Positions 44,425-57,270 are shown, numbered from the stretch's first letter. The stretch is DNA of 64,000 bases from Alphaproteobacteria bacterium (GCA_026990035.1 JALSIM010000040.1:235461-299460); one strand, 5' to 3'. The notes: a model not told the origin generated them from the sequence alone. Program-made: numbers and translations.

Positions 44425-45236
44425 GCGGGCGGCATCGTCCCCGGTCCGGAGCGGGCCAGTCGGCGACCGAGACCGCGGCAGGCGGCGGCGATCTCCGGCT
44501 CGCCGATCGTCTCGCCCAGCAGCTTCCGAAGGCGGGTCGTATCCAGCAGGAAGGGATCGCGTTCGGCGGGATCGGTGATCAGCAGGCGGCCGGCGCCGAA
44601 ACCCGCGATCAGCCAGAGCGCCATGCGGCCCACGGGTACCGCCAGACCCGAACCGAGATTGACCACCCCGCCCGGCGGTTCCTCGGCGAGGCGGAGGATC
44701 CAGGCCGCCGCCACCTCCACCGGCAGGAAATCGCGCGGGGTGAAAGGGCTCACGTCGAACAGGATCTCTCCCTTTGCCGCCAGCCGGTCGAGCATCCTGC
44801 CGGCGAAGCTGCGTCGCCCGGGCTCCCAGCCGAAGATGTTGGCGAGCCGCAGGCGGGTGAGCAGGGGACCGAGGATCGCCTCCAGCGCCTCTTCGAGGGC
44901 CAGCTTCTGTTCGCCGTAGCGATCGACCGGCCCGAGCGGCGAACCTTCGCCGAGGGGGGCGGCGGCGGGGGCGTAGACCTTGCGGCTGGAAAGCGAGATC
45001 AGGGGCACGCCCCGGTCGGCGCAGGCCCGGGCGGCGACCGTCTCGAGATCGTCTTCGCGCCGCCAGTCGGCGGTGCCGAGACGCGGATCGCGCCCGCACC
45101 AGAGGAGGCAGGAGACCGCCGGGCCGAGGAGCTCCGCCCAGGGATCGTCGTGGGCGAGGAGCCGGTGCGGCCGGCCCGCCAGCGCCGCCGCCAGATGGCG
45201 GCCGATGAACCCGTTCCGGCCGACCAGCAGGATCAC
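44400..45236 (-). CDS. NAD-dependent epimerase/dehydratase-like protein
   Basis: A 278-residue extended SDR. The N-terminal Rossmann motif is VGRNGFIGRHL; SLSSRKVY and YGEQKLALEE supply the Ser and the YxxxK pair (Y-G-E-Q-K). It is likely to act on a nucleotide-sugar or similar molecule. GTG 45236 begins 5 bases after the RNase D stop, so the pair is co-transcribed. The Pro/Arg-rich C-terminal tail overlaps the convergent NTF2-like gene. Confidence 0.75.
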   Translation of the reverse strand: MILLVGRNGFIGRHLAAALAGRPHRLLAHDDPWAELLGPAVSCLLWCGRDPRLGTADWRREDDLETVAARACADRGVPLISLSSRKVYAPAAAPLGEGSPLGPVDRYGEQKLALEEALEAILGPLLTRLRLANIFGWEPGRRSFAGRMLDRLAAKGEILFDVSPFTPRDFLPVEVAAAWILRLAEEPPGGVVNLGSGLAVPVGRMALWLIAGFGAGRLLITDPAERDPFLLDTTRLRKLLGETIGEPEIAAACRGLGRRLARSGPGTMPPAQPSRRGM

Positions 45237-45240
45237 CGCT

Positions 45241-46395
45241 TCAGCCCACCGCTTCGCGGGCCAACAGATCCAGCCGGCGGCCGCGGACGGTGAGGGCGAG
45301 CCGCCCCTGCCGAAGCGCCAGCGCCCGCTCGCCGAAGATCTCCCGGCGCCAGCCGGACAGCGCCGGAACCCCGGCCTCGCGGCCGGCCGCGATCGCCTCC
45401 AGATCGGCGGCGCCGGCGAGGAGCCGCGGCGCCACCTCGTATTCCTCCGCGCAATGCTTGAGGAGCACCCGCAGGAGCTCGACCACCGGGCCGAGACCGC
45501 GTGGCTTTTCCGCCGGCGCCGGCAGTCGCGGCAGCTCCGCTTCGGGCAGGGCCATCACCCGCCGGACAATGGTCAGCACCTCGGCGGCGCTCTGGCGGTC
45601 GAGGCTGATGCGGCCCAGCCGCCCGAGGGCCTCCGGCCCGGTCGGCCGGTTGGCGGCCAGCTCGAGGAGCAGATCGTCGCGGAGGATGCGGTTGCGGGGC
45701 AGATCGCGACGCTGGGCGGTCCGTTCGCGCCAGGCGGCGAGCTCCTGGACGAGCTTGACGAAGCGCGGCTCCCGGGAACGCAGCTTGAGGCGCTTCCAGG
45801 CCTCCTCCGGCGGCTGTTCGTAGAGCGCCGGATCGAGGAGCTTGGCGAGCTCCTCGTCGACCCAGGCGAGCCGCCCCCGGGCCACCAGCCGCTCCCGCAG
45901 GCGCGCGTAGATCACCCGCAAATGGGTGACGTCGGCGAGGGCGTAGCGGAGCTGGGCCTCGCTCAGCGGCCGCCGGCTCCAGTCGGTGAAGCGGGAAGAT
46001 TTGTCGAGGCGGGCGCGGGCGATGCGGGTCACCAGGCTTTCGTAGGAGGCCTCCTCGCCGAGCCCCAGGACCATCGCCGCCACCTGGGTGTCGAACACCG
46101 GCTCCGGCAGCCGCCCTCCCAGCATCCGGTGGAAGATCTCGAGGTCCTGGCGGCAGGCGTGAAACACCTTGAGGACCGCGAGATCGCGCAGGAGCTCGTG
46201 GAGCGGCGCGAGATCGATCCCTTCGGCCAGGGGATCGACGGCCACCGCCTCGGCGGCGGTGGCGATCTGCACCAGACAGAGTTTCGGCCAGTAGGTGCGG
46301 TCGCGCATGAATTCGGTGTCGATGGTGACGTGGCGGTCCCGGCGGGCGCGCCGGACGAAGGCTTCGAGATCGGTGGTCGTGGTGATCAGGCTCAT
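45241..46395 (-). CDS. rnd: ribonuclease D
   Basis: A 384-residue 3'-5' exoribonuclease used in tRNA 3'-end maturation. The DEDDy motifs are visible: IDTEFMR (Exo I), HACRQDLEIF (Exo II) and YALADVTHL (Exo III). HRDC domains follow from about residue 210, with the expected length for the family. It is divergent from aspS, an arrangement typical of alphaproteobacteria. Confidence 0.95.
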   Translation of the reverse strand: MSLITTTTDLEAFVRRARRDRHVTIDTEFMRDRTYWPKLCLVQIATAAEAVAVDPLAEGIDLAPLHELLRDLAVLKVFHACRQDLEIFHRMLGGRLPEPVFDTQVAAMVLGLGEEASYESLVTRIARARLDKSSRFTDWSRRPLSEAQLRYALADVTHLRVIYARLRERLVARGRLAWVDEELAKLLDPALYEQPPEEAWKRLKLRSREPRFVKLVQELAAWRERTAQRRDLPRNRILRDDLLLELAANRPTGPEALGRLGRISLDRQSAAEVLTIVRRVMALPEAELPRLPAPAEKPRGLGPVVELLRVLLKHCAEEYEVAPRLLAGAADLEAIAAGREAGVPALSGWRREIFGERALALRQGRLALTVRGRRLDLLAREAVG

Positions 46396-46455
46396 GGTTC
46401 CCGGACGGAAATTGGGGAAGGAGGAAACGGGCGGGAAGAACGGGTTCCGCGCGCC

Positions 46456-46461
46456 TTGACA
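46456..46461 (+). promoter_or_regulatory. candidate -35 element upstream of aspS
   Basis: TTGACA at 46456-46461 lies 71 bases before the aspS start, in the divergent rnd/aspS interval. No good -10 is found at 16-18 bases, so the promoter assignment is tentative. Confidence 0.3.
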
Positions 46462-46531
46462 GGGCCGCCGTGCTTATGACCTTTAGCGGCGTCCGCGCGG
46501 ACGGCGGTCTGCCGTCCGCCATTCTTCATCA

Positions 46532-48409
46532 ATGACGAGTTCCGGCATGCACCCCTACCGAACGCATCGCTGCGGCGAGCTCCGAAAGAGCGATGTCGGC
46601 ACCACCGCCCGCCTGTCAGGCTGGGTACACCGAAAGCGGGATCACGGCCAGCTTCTCTTCATCGATCTGCGCGACCACACCGGGATCACCCAGATCGTCT
46701 TCCAGCCGGACCGGCCCTTCTTCGCCGAGGCGGAACGCTGCCGCCTGGAGAGCGTGGTCACCGTCACCGGCCGGGTGGTGGCCCGGGAGCCGGAGACGGT
46801 CAACCCCGCCCTGCCCACCGGCGAAGTCGAGCTGGTGGCCGAGAGCTTCCATCTCGAGGCCGCCGCCGACAGCCTGCCGCTGCAGGTCAACGCCGAGCGC
46901 GACTACCCCGAGGAGGTGCGTCTGCGCTACCGCTTCCTCGATCTCCGGCGGGAGAAGATGCAGCGCCAGATCCGGCTGCGCTCGGCGGTGATCGAAAGCA
47001 TCCGCCGGCGGATGCGCGAGCAGGGCTTCACCGAGTTCCAGACCCCGATCCTCACCGCCAGCTCGCCCGAGGGGGCGCGGGATTTCCTCGTCCCCTCGCG
47101 GCTCCATCCGGGCCGCTTCTACGCCCTGCCGCAGGCGCCGCAGCAGTACAAGCAGATGCTGATGATCGCCGGCTTCGACCGCTATTTCCAGATCGCCCCC
47201 TGCTTCCGGGACGAGGATGCGCGGGCCGATCGCAGTCCCGGCGAATTCTACCAGCTCGATCTGGAGATGGCCTTCGTCACCCAGGAGGAGGTGTTCGCCG
47301 CCGTCGAGCCGGTGATGCACGGGGTGTTCCGCGAGTTCACCGACCGGGCGGTGACCGAACCGCCCTTTCCCCGGATCCCCTGGCGCGAGGCGATGCTGCG
47401 CTACGGCACCGACAAGCCGGATCTGCGGATCCCGATCCACATCGCCGACGTCACCCACGTCTTCAGGGGTTCCGACTTCCGGGTCTTCGCCGGGGCGATC
47501 GAGAAGGGGGCGGTGGTCCGGGCGATTCCCGCTCCGGGGGCAGCGGCGCAGCCGCGCAGCTTCTTCGATCGGATGATCGCCTTCGCCCAGGAGCAGGGGG
47601 CCAGGGGGCTCGGCTACATCGTCTTCGCCGAGGGTGAGGCCCGAGGGCCGGTGGCCAAGTTCCTCGATCCGGTCCGCATCGCGCAGCTCCGCCAGGCGGC
47701 CGATCTCGACGAGGGAGACGCGGTCTTCTTCAGCTGCGCCGGGGAGGCGGAGGCGGCGCGGCTCGCCGGCATCGTCCGCCTGCGGCTCGGCGACCGGCTC
47801 GATCTGGTGGCGAAGAACAGCTACCGCTTCTGCTGGATCGTCGATTTTCCCATGTACGAGTGGGACGAGGAGGAGAAGCGGGTGGTCTTCTCCCACAATC
47901 CCTTCTCCATGCCCCAGGGCGGCCTGGAGGCGCTGGAGACCCGGGACCCCCTCGAGATCCTCGCCTGGCAGTACGATATCGTCTGCAACGGGGTGGAACT
48001 GTCCTCGGGTGCGATCCGCAACCACCGTCCCGAGATCATGCGCAAGGCCTTCGAGATCGCCGGCTACGGGCCCGAGGAACTGGAGGCGCGTTTCGGCGGC
48101 ATGCTGCGGGCGTTGCGCTACGGGGCGCCGCCCCACGGCGGGCTGGCCCCGGGGCTCGACCGCATCGTCATGCTGATCGCCGATGTGCCCAACATCCGCG
48201 AGGTGACCGCCTTCCCGCTCAACCAGCGGGCCGAGGAGCTGCTCCTGGGCGCCCCCTCGGCGGTCGCCGAACGGCAGCTCCGCGAGCTCCACATCCGCCT
48301 CGCCCCCGAGGCCCGCGAGGCGCTCGCCGGCGGGCGGGAGGGGGAAGGACGGGGCGGCCGGCGGAACGCGACGGCCGACGAGATCGAGACGACATCGGGC
48401 GGCGGCTGA
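46532..48409 (+). CDS. aspS: aspartyl-tRNA synthetase
   Basis: A 625-residue class IIb synthetase: N-terminal OB anticodon-binding domain ([19 protein letters not shown] in part), motif 2 [21 protein letters not shown] sequence, bacterial GAD insertion (about 290-430) and motif 3 [12 protein letters not shown] 46532 is used; ATG 46547 (MHPYRT) is equally plausible. The His in RKRDHG matches enzymes that also charge tRNA-Asn, so it may be non-discriminating and depend on GatCAB; this is a hint only. The C-terminal Gly/Arg-rich tail is longer than usual. Confidence 0.96.
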   Translation: MTSSGMHPYRTHRCGELRKSDVGTTARLSGWVHRKRDHGQLLFIDLRDHTGITQIVFQPDRPFFAEAERCRLESVVTVTGRVVAREPETVNPALPTGEVELVAESFHLEAAADSLPLQVNAERDYPEEVRLRYRFLDLRREKMQRQIRLRSAVIESIRRRMREQGFTEFQTPILTASSPEGARDFLVPSRLHPGRFYALPQAPQQYKQMLMIAGFDRYFQIAPCFRDEDARADRSPGEFYQLDLEMAFVTQEEVFAAVEPVMHGVFREFTDRAVTEPPFPRIPWREAMLRYGTDKPDLRIPIHIADVTHVFRGSDFRVFAGAIEKGAVVRAIPAPGAAAQPRSFFDRMIAFAQEQGARGLGYIVFAEGEARGPVAKFLDPVRIAQLRQAADLDEGDAVFFSCAGEAEAARLAGIVRLRLGDRLDLVAKNSYRFCWIVDFPMYEWDEEEKRVVFSHNPFSMPQGGLEALETRDPLEILAWQYDIVCNGVELSSGAIRNHRPEIMRKAFEIAGYGPEELEARFGGMLRALRYGAPPHGGLAPGLDRIVMLIADVPNIREVTAFPLNQRAEELLLGAPSAVAERQLRELHIRLAPEAREALAGGREGEGRGGRRNATADEIETTSGGG

Positions 48410-48451
48410 GCGGCCGCCGCCCGGTGCCTTCACCCGGACGCGATCGGAGGG

Positions 48452-48472
48452 AGGCGGCGGTCACCGCCGCCT
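48452..48472. terminator. perfect palindrome after aspS, probable bidirectional terminator
   Basis: AGGCGGCGGT-C-ACCGCCGCCT, a 21-base perfect palindrome between two convergent genes. A second hairpin follows: GCGGCG (48485-48490), CGCCGC (48493-48498) and TTT. Position between convergent stops supports a terminator pair; T-runs are short. Confidence 0.5.
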
Positions 48473-48500
48473 AGGGAACATCCTGCGGCGGTCGCCGCTT

Positions 48501-48968
48501 TCAACTCGCTTGGCGCTGTTCCTCGGCGAGGAGGGCGCGGAGATCGTCGGCCGCCCGCTCGAGCAGGAAGAGGATCCGGGCGTCGCCGTAGTCGTAGAAG
48601 AGATCGTTGGGGTCGGTGGCGGTCTGTTCGCGGAAGCGGGAAATCGCGAGCTCGAGGACCGCCTGGATGGCGTCGAGGGAGCGCGAAGGGGTGGCGAGGA
48701 GGGTCGATTCCAGCTCCTCGAGCTGGCGGTCGATCTGCTCGATCTCGGCCTCGACGTCGGTGAGGCCGGATTCCGCCTCGGCCCGGTCGAGATCGTTCAT
48801 CATCGCCTGGATCTCCCCCGCCGACATGCCGACGAGCTGCAGCGGCGCGAAGGTCCATTCCGGCAGGCTGCGGCGCAGACGATCCTGGCGTTCGGTGAGG
48901 ATCTGGCGGCGGCGCTGGAGGTCGGCGATACGGCGCACTACGAGGATCGTGCTGGCGATCACGGCCAT
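48501..48968 (-). CDS. coiled-coil hypothetical protein
   Basis: A 155-residue protein with a short N-terminal hydrophobic stretch (VIASTILVVRRIADL), then long charged helices (about 20-45 and 60-100, with repeated Leu/Glu/Asp heptads). AAGGAG about 10 bases upstream supports ATG 48968. No family is recognised. An anchored coiled-coil protein is the most that can be said. Confidence 0.6.
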   Translation of the reverse strand: MAVIASTILVVRRIADLQRRRQILTERQDRLRRSLPEWTFAPLQLVGMSAGEIQAMMNDLDRAEAESGLTDVEAEIEQIDRQLEELESTLLATPSRSLDAIQAVLELAISRFREQTATDPNDLFYDYGDARILFLLERAADDLRALLAEEQRQAS

Positions 48969-48977
48969 CGTACCCAC

Positions 48978-49196
48978 TCCTTTCGTCCGGGACGCTTTAT
49001 TTGTGATGGAGCGACTCCGTCTCTCCTGTGTGTGTTAACCTGTCCTTCATCCTTCCATGTGTCAATGTTCTATTTGAAAGGATAAAATATCATCTTGGCC
49101 CAAAACTGTGTAAAATTTTAGTTGCTTTTGGCGGCGGCCGCCGCCCTTCGTATCGTCCATTCGACGATCCACCCGGAGAGTTGTTGCACCACAGGT
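48978..49196. other. AT-rich intergenic stretch
   Basis: Bases from about 49005 to 49130 are strikingly AT-rich against the 70 percent GC background (runs such as GGATAAAATATCAT and TGTAAAATTTTAG). No gene is supported. It probably holds promoters for both divergent genes; on the minus strand TTGACA lies at 49065-49060. It could also be a trace of transferred DNA. Confidence 0.5.
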
Positions 49197-49292
49197 TTTC
49201 GGCACTCCCGGCCGCCGGCCGGGGCGGCGGTCTCTTTCCCTCTCCCCTCTGGTCTCGGGGGGACGGTCCCGCTATCTTCGGGGGTGCCGAAA
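49197..49292 (+). ncRNA. structured 5' leader of the DUF502 gene (candidate cis-regulatory RNA)
   Basis: Bases 49197-49210 pair with 49279-49292 in a 14-bp stem containing one G-T pair. The enclosed 68 bases include a second hairpin, GCCGCC (49211-49216) with GGCGGC (49223-49228), and a pyrimidine-rich stretch. The element ends 33 bases before the start codon. No T-run follows, so it is not a terminator. It does not match a riboswitch class I recognise; function is inferred. Confidence 0.4.
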
Positions 49293-49325
49293 TCCGCGAA
49301 CGAGAGGGACGGCGAGGCAGGGATC

Positions 49326-50090
49326 TTGCACGACGAACATCCGAACGGGCCGAAACCGGCCGCCGGCCGGGGGCGCGAAGCCGGTGAACCGCGCCCCCAT
49401 TCGCCCGTGGTCGCCCGGCTGCGCAACTACCTGCTGGCCGGGATCATCGTCACGGCCCCCATCAGCATCACCTTCTTCATCGTCTGGCAGGTGGTCGATT
49501 TCTTCGACGAGACGGCGAGCAGCCTTATTCCCGAACGCTACAATCCGGGTACCTATCTGCCGTTCAGCATGCCCGGGCTGGGCTTTCTCTTCGTCCTCGC
49601 CCTGATCACCCTGGTCGGCTGGTTCACCGCCAGCCTCCTCGGCCGCAGCATGATGCGCTTCGGCGAGCGCATTCTCCACCGGATGCCGGTGGTGCGCAGC
49701 ATCTACGGCACCCTCAAGCAGATCTTCGAAACCGTGCTGGCCAACTCCTCGCGTTCCTTCCGCGAGGTGGTGCTGATCGAATATCCGCGCCGGGGTCTGT
49801 GGGCGATCGCCTTCGTCACCGGGCCGACCAAGGGCGAGGTGGCGGAGGCGATGAACGAGACGGATCTCGTCAACGTCTTCCTGCCGACCACCCCCAATCC
49901 CACCTCCGGCTTCCTGCTGTTCGTGCCGCGCCGCGATCTCGTCCATCTCGGGATGACCATCGAGGAGGGCATGAAGATGGTGATCTCGGGCGGCATCGTG
50001 ACCCCGCCGACCGGCGGGGGCGTGCCGGCGCCGGCCGGCCCGGCGCAGGCGCCACCGGTCCCCGCCGGCCAGCTAGCCCGCACCGATTAG
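49326..50090 (+). CDS. DUF502 family membrane protein
   Basis: A 254-residue protein with two membrane segments near residues 37-58 (LAGIIVTAPISITFFIVW) and 83-104 (FLFVLALITLVGWFTASLLG), followed by RMPVVRSIYGTLKQIFETV, PRRGLWAIAFVTG and FLPTTPNPTSGFLLFVP, which define DUF502. TTG 49326 with AGGCAGGGA upstream is the likely start; the longer frame from 49122 runs through a structured leader and AT-rich DNA. Function is unknown; in many alphaproteobacteria it neighbours recG, as here. It overlaps recG by 18 bases at the 3' ends. Confidence 0.85.
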   Translation: MHDEHPNGPKPAAGRGREAGEPRPHSPVVARLRNYLLAGIIVTAPISITFFIVWQVVDFFDETASSLIPERYNPGTYLPFSMPGLGFLFVLALITLVGWFTASLLGRSMMRFGERILHRMPVVRSIYGTLKQIFETVLANSSRSFREVVLIEYPRRGLWAIAFVTGPTKGEVAEAMNETDLVNVFLPTTPNPTSGFLLFVPRRDLVHLGMTIEEGMKMVISGGIVTPPTGGGVPAPAGPAQAPPVPAGQLARTD

Positions 50091-52229
50091 ACGCGCCGCC
50101 TCGTCGTAGCCGAACAGCGCGAGGAGAAGCCGCAGCGCCCGCCCCCGGGCGGTCTCCAGTCGCGGGTCGGCGGCGAGGACCGCGGTGGCTTCGCGGGCGG
50201 CGATCCGCAGCAGGGCTTCGTGAGCCCGAAGATCGGCGAAGCGGAATTCGGGCAGGCCGCTCTGGCGCACCCCGAGCAGCTCGCCGGGGCCTCGGAGGCG
50301 CATGTCCTCCTCGGCGATCCGGAACCCGTCCTCGGTCTCCCGCAGCAGCCGCAGCCGCGCCCGGGCGGTGGCGGACAGGGGCGGGCGGTAGAGCAGCAGG
50401 CAGGAGGAAGGGCGATCGCCTCGTCCCACCCGGCCCCGGAGCTGGTGGAGCTGGGCGAGGCCGAACCGTTCCGCCTGCTCGATCACCATCAGGCTCGCCT
50501 CCGGGACGTCCACCCCGACCTCGACCACCGTGGTGGCCACCAGCAACCGGATCCGGCCGGCGGCGAAATCGCGCATCGCCTTCTGCTTGGCGGCTTCGGG
50601 GAGGCCGCCGTGGAGCAGCCCCACCGCCTCCCCGAAGCGCTCGGCGAGCATCGCGAAGCGCGCCTCGGCGGCGGCGATCTCGCCCCGCTCCGCGACCTCC
50701 ACCGCGGGACAGATCCAGTAGCCCCGCTCGCCGCGCGCCAGCGCCCGCCCCACCGCCTCCACCACCTCGGCGAGGCGGGCGAGGGACAGGGTCCGGGTAT
50801 CGACCGGCCGCCGTCCGGCCGGTTTTTCGTCCAGCCGCGAGCTGGCGAGATCCCCGTACCAGCACAGCAGCAGGCTCCGCGGAATGGGCGTCGCGGTCAG
50901 CAGCAGGAGATCCGTGCCACCCCCCTTGGCCACCAGGGCCAGCCGCTGGCCGACTCCGAACCGGTGCTGTTCGTCGATCACCGCGAGGCCCAGCCGGGCG
51001 ATTTCCAGATGGGGCTGGACGAGGGCCTGGGTGCCGACACAGAGGGCGAGCTCGCCGCTCGCCAGCCCCTCCACGACCCGCCGCCGCACCGCCGGTCGCT
51101 CGCGGCCGGTGAGCAGGCCCGGTTGGAGCTCGAGGGGGCGCAGGAGATCGGCGAGCACCCTCGCATGCTGACGGGCCAGCACCTCGGTCGGCGCCATCAG
51201 CACCGCCTGGTAGCCGGCCTCCACCGCCCGCAGCATGGCGAGCAGCGCCACCAGCGTCTTGCCGCTTCCGACATCACCCTGGAGCAGCCGCATCATCGGT
51301 GTCGGAGCCGCCATCTCCGCCGCGATCTCGGCGAAGGCGCGCCGCTGGGCGGCGGTCGGACGATAGGGGAGGGCGGCGAGCAGCCGTTCCGTCAGGCGAC
51401 CGTCGCCGATCAGCGCCCGGCCCGGGTGGGCGGTGCGGCGCCGGCGCGCGAGGGCGAGGGCGAGCTGCAACGCGAGCAGCTCGTCGAGGGCGAGCCGTTG
51501 CCGCGCCGGGCTGCCGGGATCTCCGGTCTCCGTCTCCCCGAGATGGAGGCTGCGCAGCGCCGCCGCGAAGGAGGGCAGGGGAAGGCCGGGCAGGATCCCG
51601 GGCCGCTGCCATTCGGGCAGGGCCGGCAGCCGTTCGAGGGCCTTGCCCAGGAGACGGCGGAGCTGTCCCTGGCCGAGATCGGCGGTCGCCGGATAGACCG
51701 ACAGGCGGGCGGGAAGCGCACGCGCCTCGCCGGCCAGCGGTTCCGGATGAACGATCTGCAGCCGGTCCCGCCAGCGTTGCAGACGGCCGTGCAGGACGAG
51801 CCGCGCGCCGAGGGGATAGCGCTGCTCGAGCCAGCCCGTTCTGGCGTGGAAGAAGACGAGGTCGATCTCGCCTTCTCCGGTCCGGGCGCGAATCCGATGG
51901 GGGCCGCGGCCGAATCCCGGCCGGTGGCGGAGGATCTCCACCTCCACCGTGACATCGCGGCCGGCGTCCTCGGGGGTAACCGCCTCACGGAGGGCGAGAT
52001 CGAGGGTGGCGCGGGGCAGGTGGAAGAGAAGATCCAGCACCCGCGGCTCCTCGCGACCCAGGAGCCGGGCGAGGCGGCGGGCCAGGGCCCGGCCCACGCC
52101 TTCGAGCGAGTCCACCGGCGCGAACAGGGGAAAAAGCCGCGGGTCGCGACCGCCGGCCGCGGTCGCCGGCGGCTTGGCCCCCTCGGCGACTTCCGCTAGA
52201 CCCCTCGACACCGGGTCCGCATCGCCCAT
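50073..52229 (-). CDS. recG: ATP-dependent DNA helicase RecG
   Basis: A 718-residue helicase that remodels stalled forks and Holliday junctions. An N-terminal wedge/OB domain (to about residue 250) precedes the helicase core: Walker A LQGDVGSGKT, motif II IDEQHRFGV, motif III TATPIPRS, motif VI QLRGRVGRG. ATG 52229 is preferred; ATG 52244 is possible. It is divergent from sdhE, with only 26 bases between start codons, so their promoters must overlap coding DNA or be shared. Confidence 0.95.
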   Translation of the reverse strand: MGDADPVSRGLAEVAEGAKPPATAAGGRDPRLFPLFAPVDSLEGVGRALARRLARLLGREEPRVLDLLFHLPRATLDLALREAVTPEDAGRDVTVEVEILRHRPGFGRGPHRIRARTGEGEIDLVFFHARTGWLEQRYPLGARLVLHGRLQRWRDRLQIVHPEPLAGEARALPARLSVYPATADLGQGQLRRLLGKALERLPALPEWQRPGILPGLPLPSFAAALRSLHLGETETGDPGSPARQRLALDELLALQLALALARRRRTAHPGRALIGDGRLTERLLAALPYRPTAAQRRAFAEIAAEMAAPTPMMRLLQGDVGSGKTLVALLAMLRAVEAGYQAVLMAPTEVLARQHARVLADLLRPLELQPGLLTGRERPAVRRRVVEGLASGELALCVGTQALVQPHLEIARLGLAVIDEQHRFGVGQRLALVAKGGGTDLLLLTATPIPRSLLLCWYGDLASSRLDEKPAGRRPVDTRTLSLARLAEVVEAVGRALARGERGYWICPAVEVAERGEIAAAEARFAMLAERFGEAVGLLHGGLPEAAKQKAMRDFAAGRIRLLVATTVVEVGVDVPEASLMVIEQAERFGLAQLHQLRGRVGRGDRPSSCLLLYRPPLSATARARLRLLRETEDGFRIAEEDMRLRGPGELLGVRQSGLPEFRFADLRAHEALLRIAAREATAVLAADPRLETARGRALRLLLALFGYDEAARLIGAG

Positions 52230-52255
52230 ATCAACAGGCGGCACCGACCGAGCCG

Positions 52256-52518
52256 ATGACCGAAGAGCCGATCAGCCTGCGTCGCAAGCGCATTCTCCAT
52301 CGAAGTCGCTATCGCGGCTGCCTCGAATGCGATCTCCTCCTCGGACGCTTCGTGCAACGGTATATCGACCGTTTCGGAGATGTCGAGCTCGACCAGCTCG
52401 AGGCCCTTCTGGAGGAAAAGGACCAGGACATCCTGGCCTGGTACACCGGTCGCGAGCGGGTGCCGGAACGCCACGACAACCGGATCTTCCTCCTCCTGCG
52501 CCGCTTCGAGATCCCGAC

Positions 52519-52522
<4 letters not shown>
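52256..52522 (+). CDS. sdhE: succinate dehydrogenase assembly factor SdhE
   Basis: An 88-residue protein of the SdhE/YgfY family, which assists covalent FAD attachment to the succinate dehydrogenase flavoprotein. The signature RGCLECD (the RGxxE motif) is at residues 20-26. It sits between recG and mfd, its usual place in alphaproteobacteria, and its stop overlaps the mfd GTG start. Confidence 0.93.
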
Positions 52523-56022
<3,500 letters not shown>

Positions 56023-56031
56023 GGGGAGGCG

Positions 56032-56973
56032 ATGACCGTCCTCTTCTATCATCACGAAAGCGCCTTCGACCATCTGACCGGGACCGGCCATCCCGAACGG
56101 CCGGAGCGGTTGCGGGCGATCCTGGACCTGCTCGCCCGGCGGCCGCTGGCCGGGCTCGAACGGCGGGAGGCGCCGCCGGCGAGCCGCGAGCAGATCGCCC
56201 GCGCCCATGCGCCCGCCTACATCGAGGCGACCCTGGCGGCGGTGCCGACGGAAGGGCTGCGCCACCTCGATCCCGACACGGTGGTCTCGCCGGGTTCGGG
56301 GGAAGCGGCCCTGCGGGCGGCGGGGGCGGCGGTCGCCGCCGTCGATGCGGTGCTCGGCGGGGAGGCGCGGCGGGCCTTCTGCTGCATGCGCCCGCCCGGG
56401 CACCACGCCGAACCGCGGCGGGCGATGGGATTCTGCCTGTTCGACAACATCGCCATCGGTGCCCTCCATGCCCGCCACGCCCACGGGATCGGGCGGATCG
56501 CGATCTTCGATTTCGACGTCCATCACGGCAACGGGACCCAGGCCATCTTCCGGGAGGACGCCGCGACCCTCTTCTGCTCGACCCATCAGTGGCCGCTCTA
56601 TCCGGGAACCGGCCGCGAGGACGAGACCGGAGTGGCCGGCAACATCCTCAACCGGACCTTTCCGCCGGGCACCGGCTCGGCCGTCTGGCGGCGGGTGGTG
56701 GCGGCGGAGATGCTGCCCCGCATCGAGGCCTTCGCTCCCGAGCTGGTGATGATCTCCGCCGGTTTCGACGCCCATGCCGAGGATCCGCTCGCCGGGATGA
56801 TGCTGCTGGAGGAGGATTTCGCCTGGATCACCGCCGAACTGGTGGCGCTCGCCGAACGGCATGCGGCGGGCAGGGTGGTGTCGGTGCTGGAAGGGGGATA
56901 CAACCTCGACGCCCTGGCCCGCAGCCTGCGGGCCCATCTCGAGGCACTGGGGGCGGATCGCCGATCCGCGTAG
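56032..56973 (+). CDS. histone deacetylase family protein (acetoin/acetylpolyamine deacetylase-like)
   Basis: A 313-residue zinc amidohydrolase. The motifs GHPERPERL, RPPGHHAEP (catalytic His pair), IFDFDVHHGNGTQ (zinc ligands Asp and His) and SAGFDAHAEDPL (second Asp), and a C-terminal LEGGYNLDALA are all intact. Bacterial members deacetylate polyamines or small metabolites. It starts 9 bases after mfd and precedes xseB by 15 bases, a gene order often seen in this group. Confidence 0.92.
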   Translation: MTVLFYHHESAFDHLTGTGHPERPERLRAILDLLARRPLAGLERREAPPASREQIARAHAPAYIEATLAAVPTEGLRHLDPDTVVSPGSGEAALRAAGAAVAAVDAVLGGEARRAFCCMRPPGHHAEPRRAMGFCLFDNIAIGALHARHAHGIGRIAIFDFDVHHGNGTQAIFREDAATLFCSTHQWPLYPGTGREDETGVAGNILNRTFPPGTGSAVWRRVVAAEMLPRIEAFAPELVMISAGFDAHAEDPLAGMMLLEEDFAWITAELVALAERHAAGRVVSVLEGGYNLDALARSLRAHLEALGADRRSA

Positions 56974-56988
56974 CGAGACGGGGGAGCC

Positions 56989-57270
56989 ATGGCCGAGGAA
57001 TGGCAGGCGGAAGACGGCGGGGGATCGGCGGCCGGCGAGCGCCCGATCGCCGAGATGAGCTTCGAGGAGGCCCTCGCCGAACTCGAGCGCATCGTCCAGA
57101 GCCTGGAACGCGAGCAGCCCGATCTGGAGGCCGCCATCGCCGCCTACGAGCGGGGCACGCGGCTGCGCCGCCACTGTGAGGAGAAGCTGCGCGAGGCCCG
57201 GCTCCGGGTCGAGAAGCTGAGCTTCGACGGGGACGGCGAGGCCCGGCTCGAGCCCTTCGAGCCGCAATGA
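56989..57270 (+). CDS. xseB: exodeoxyribonuclease VII small subunit
   Basis: A 93-residue helical subunit with the family core MSFEEALAELERIVQSLE and PDLEAAIAAYERG. It binds the large subunit XseA, which is not in the window. GGGGAG precedes the ATG. Its stop overlaps the ispA start (ATGA). Confidence 0.94.
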   Translation: MAEEWQAEDGGGSAAGERPIAEMSFEEALAELERIVQSLEREQPDLEAAIAAYERGTRLRRHCEEKLREARLRVEKLSFDGDGEARLEPFEPQ

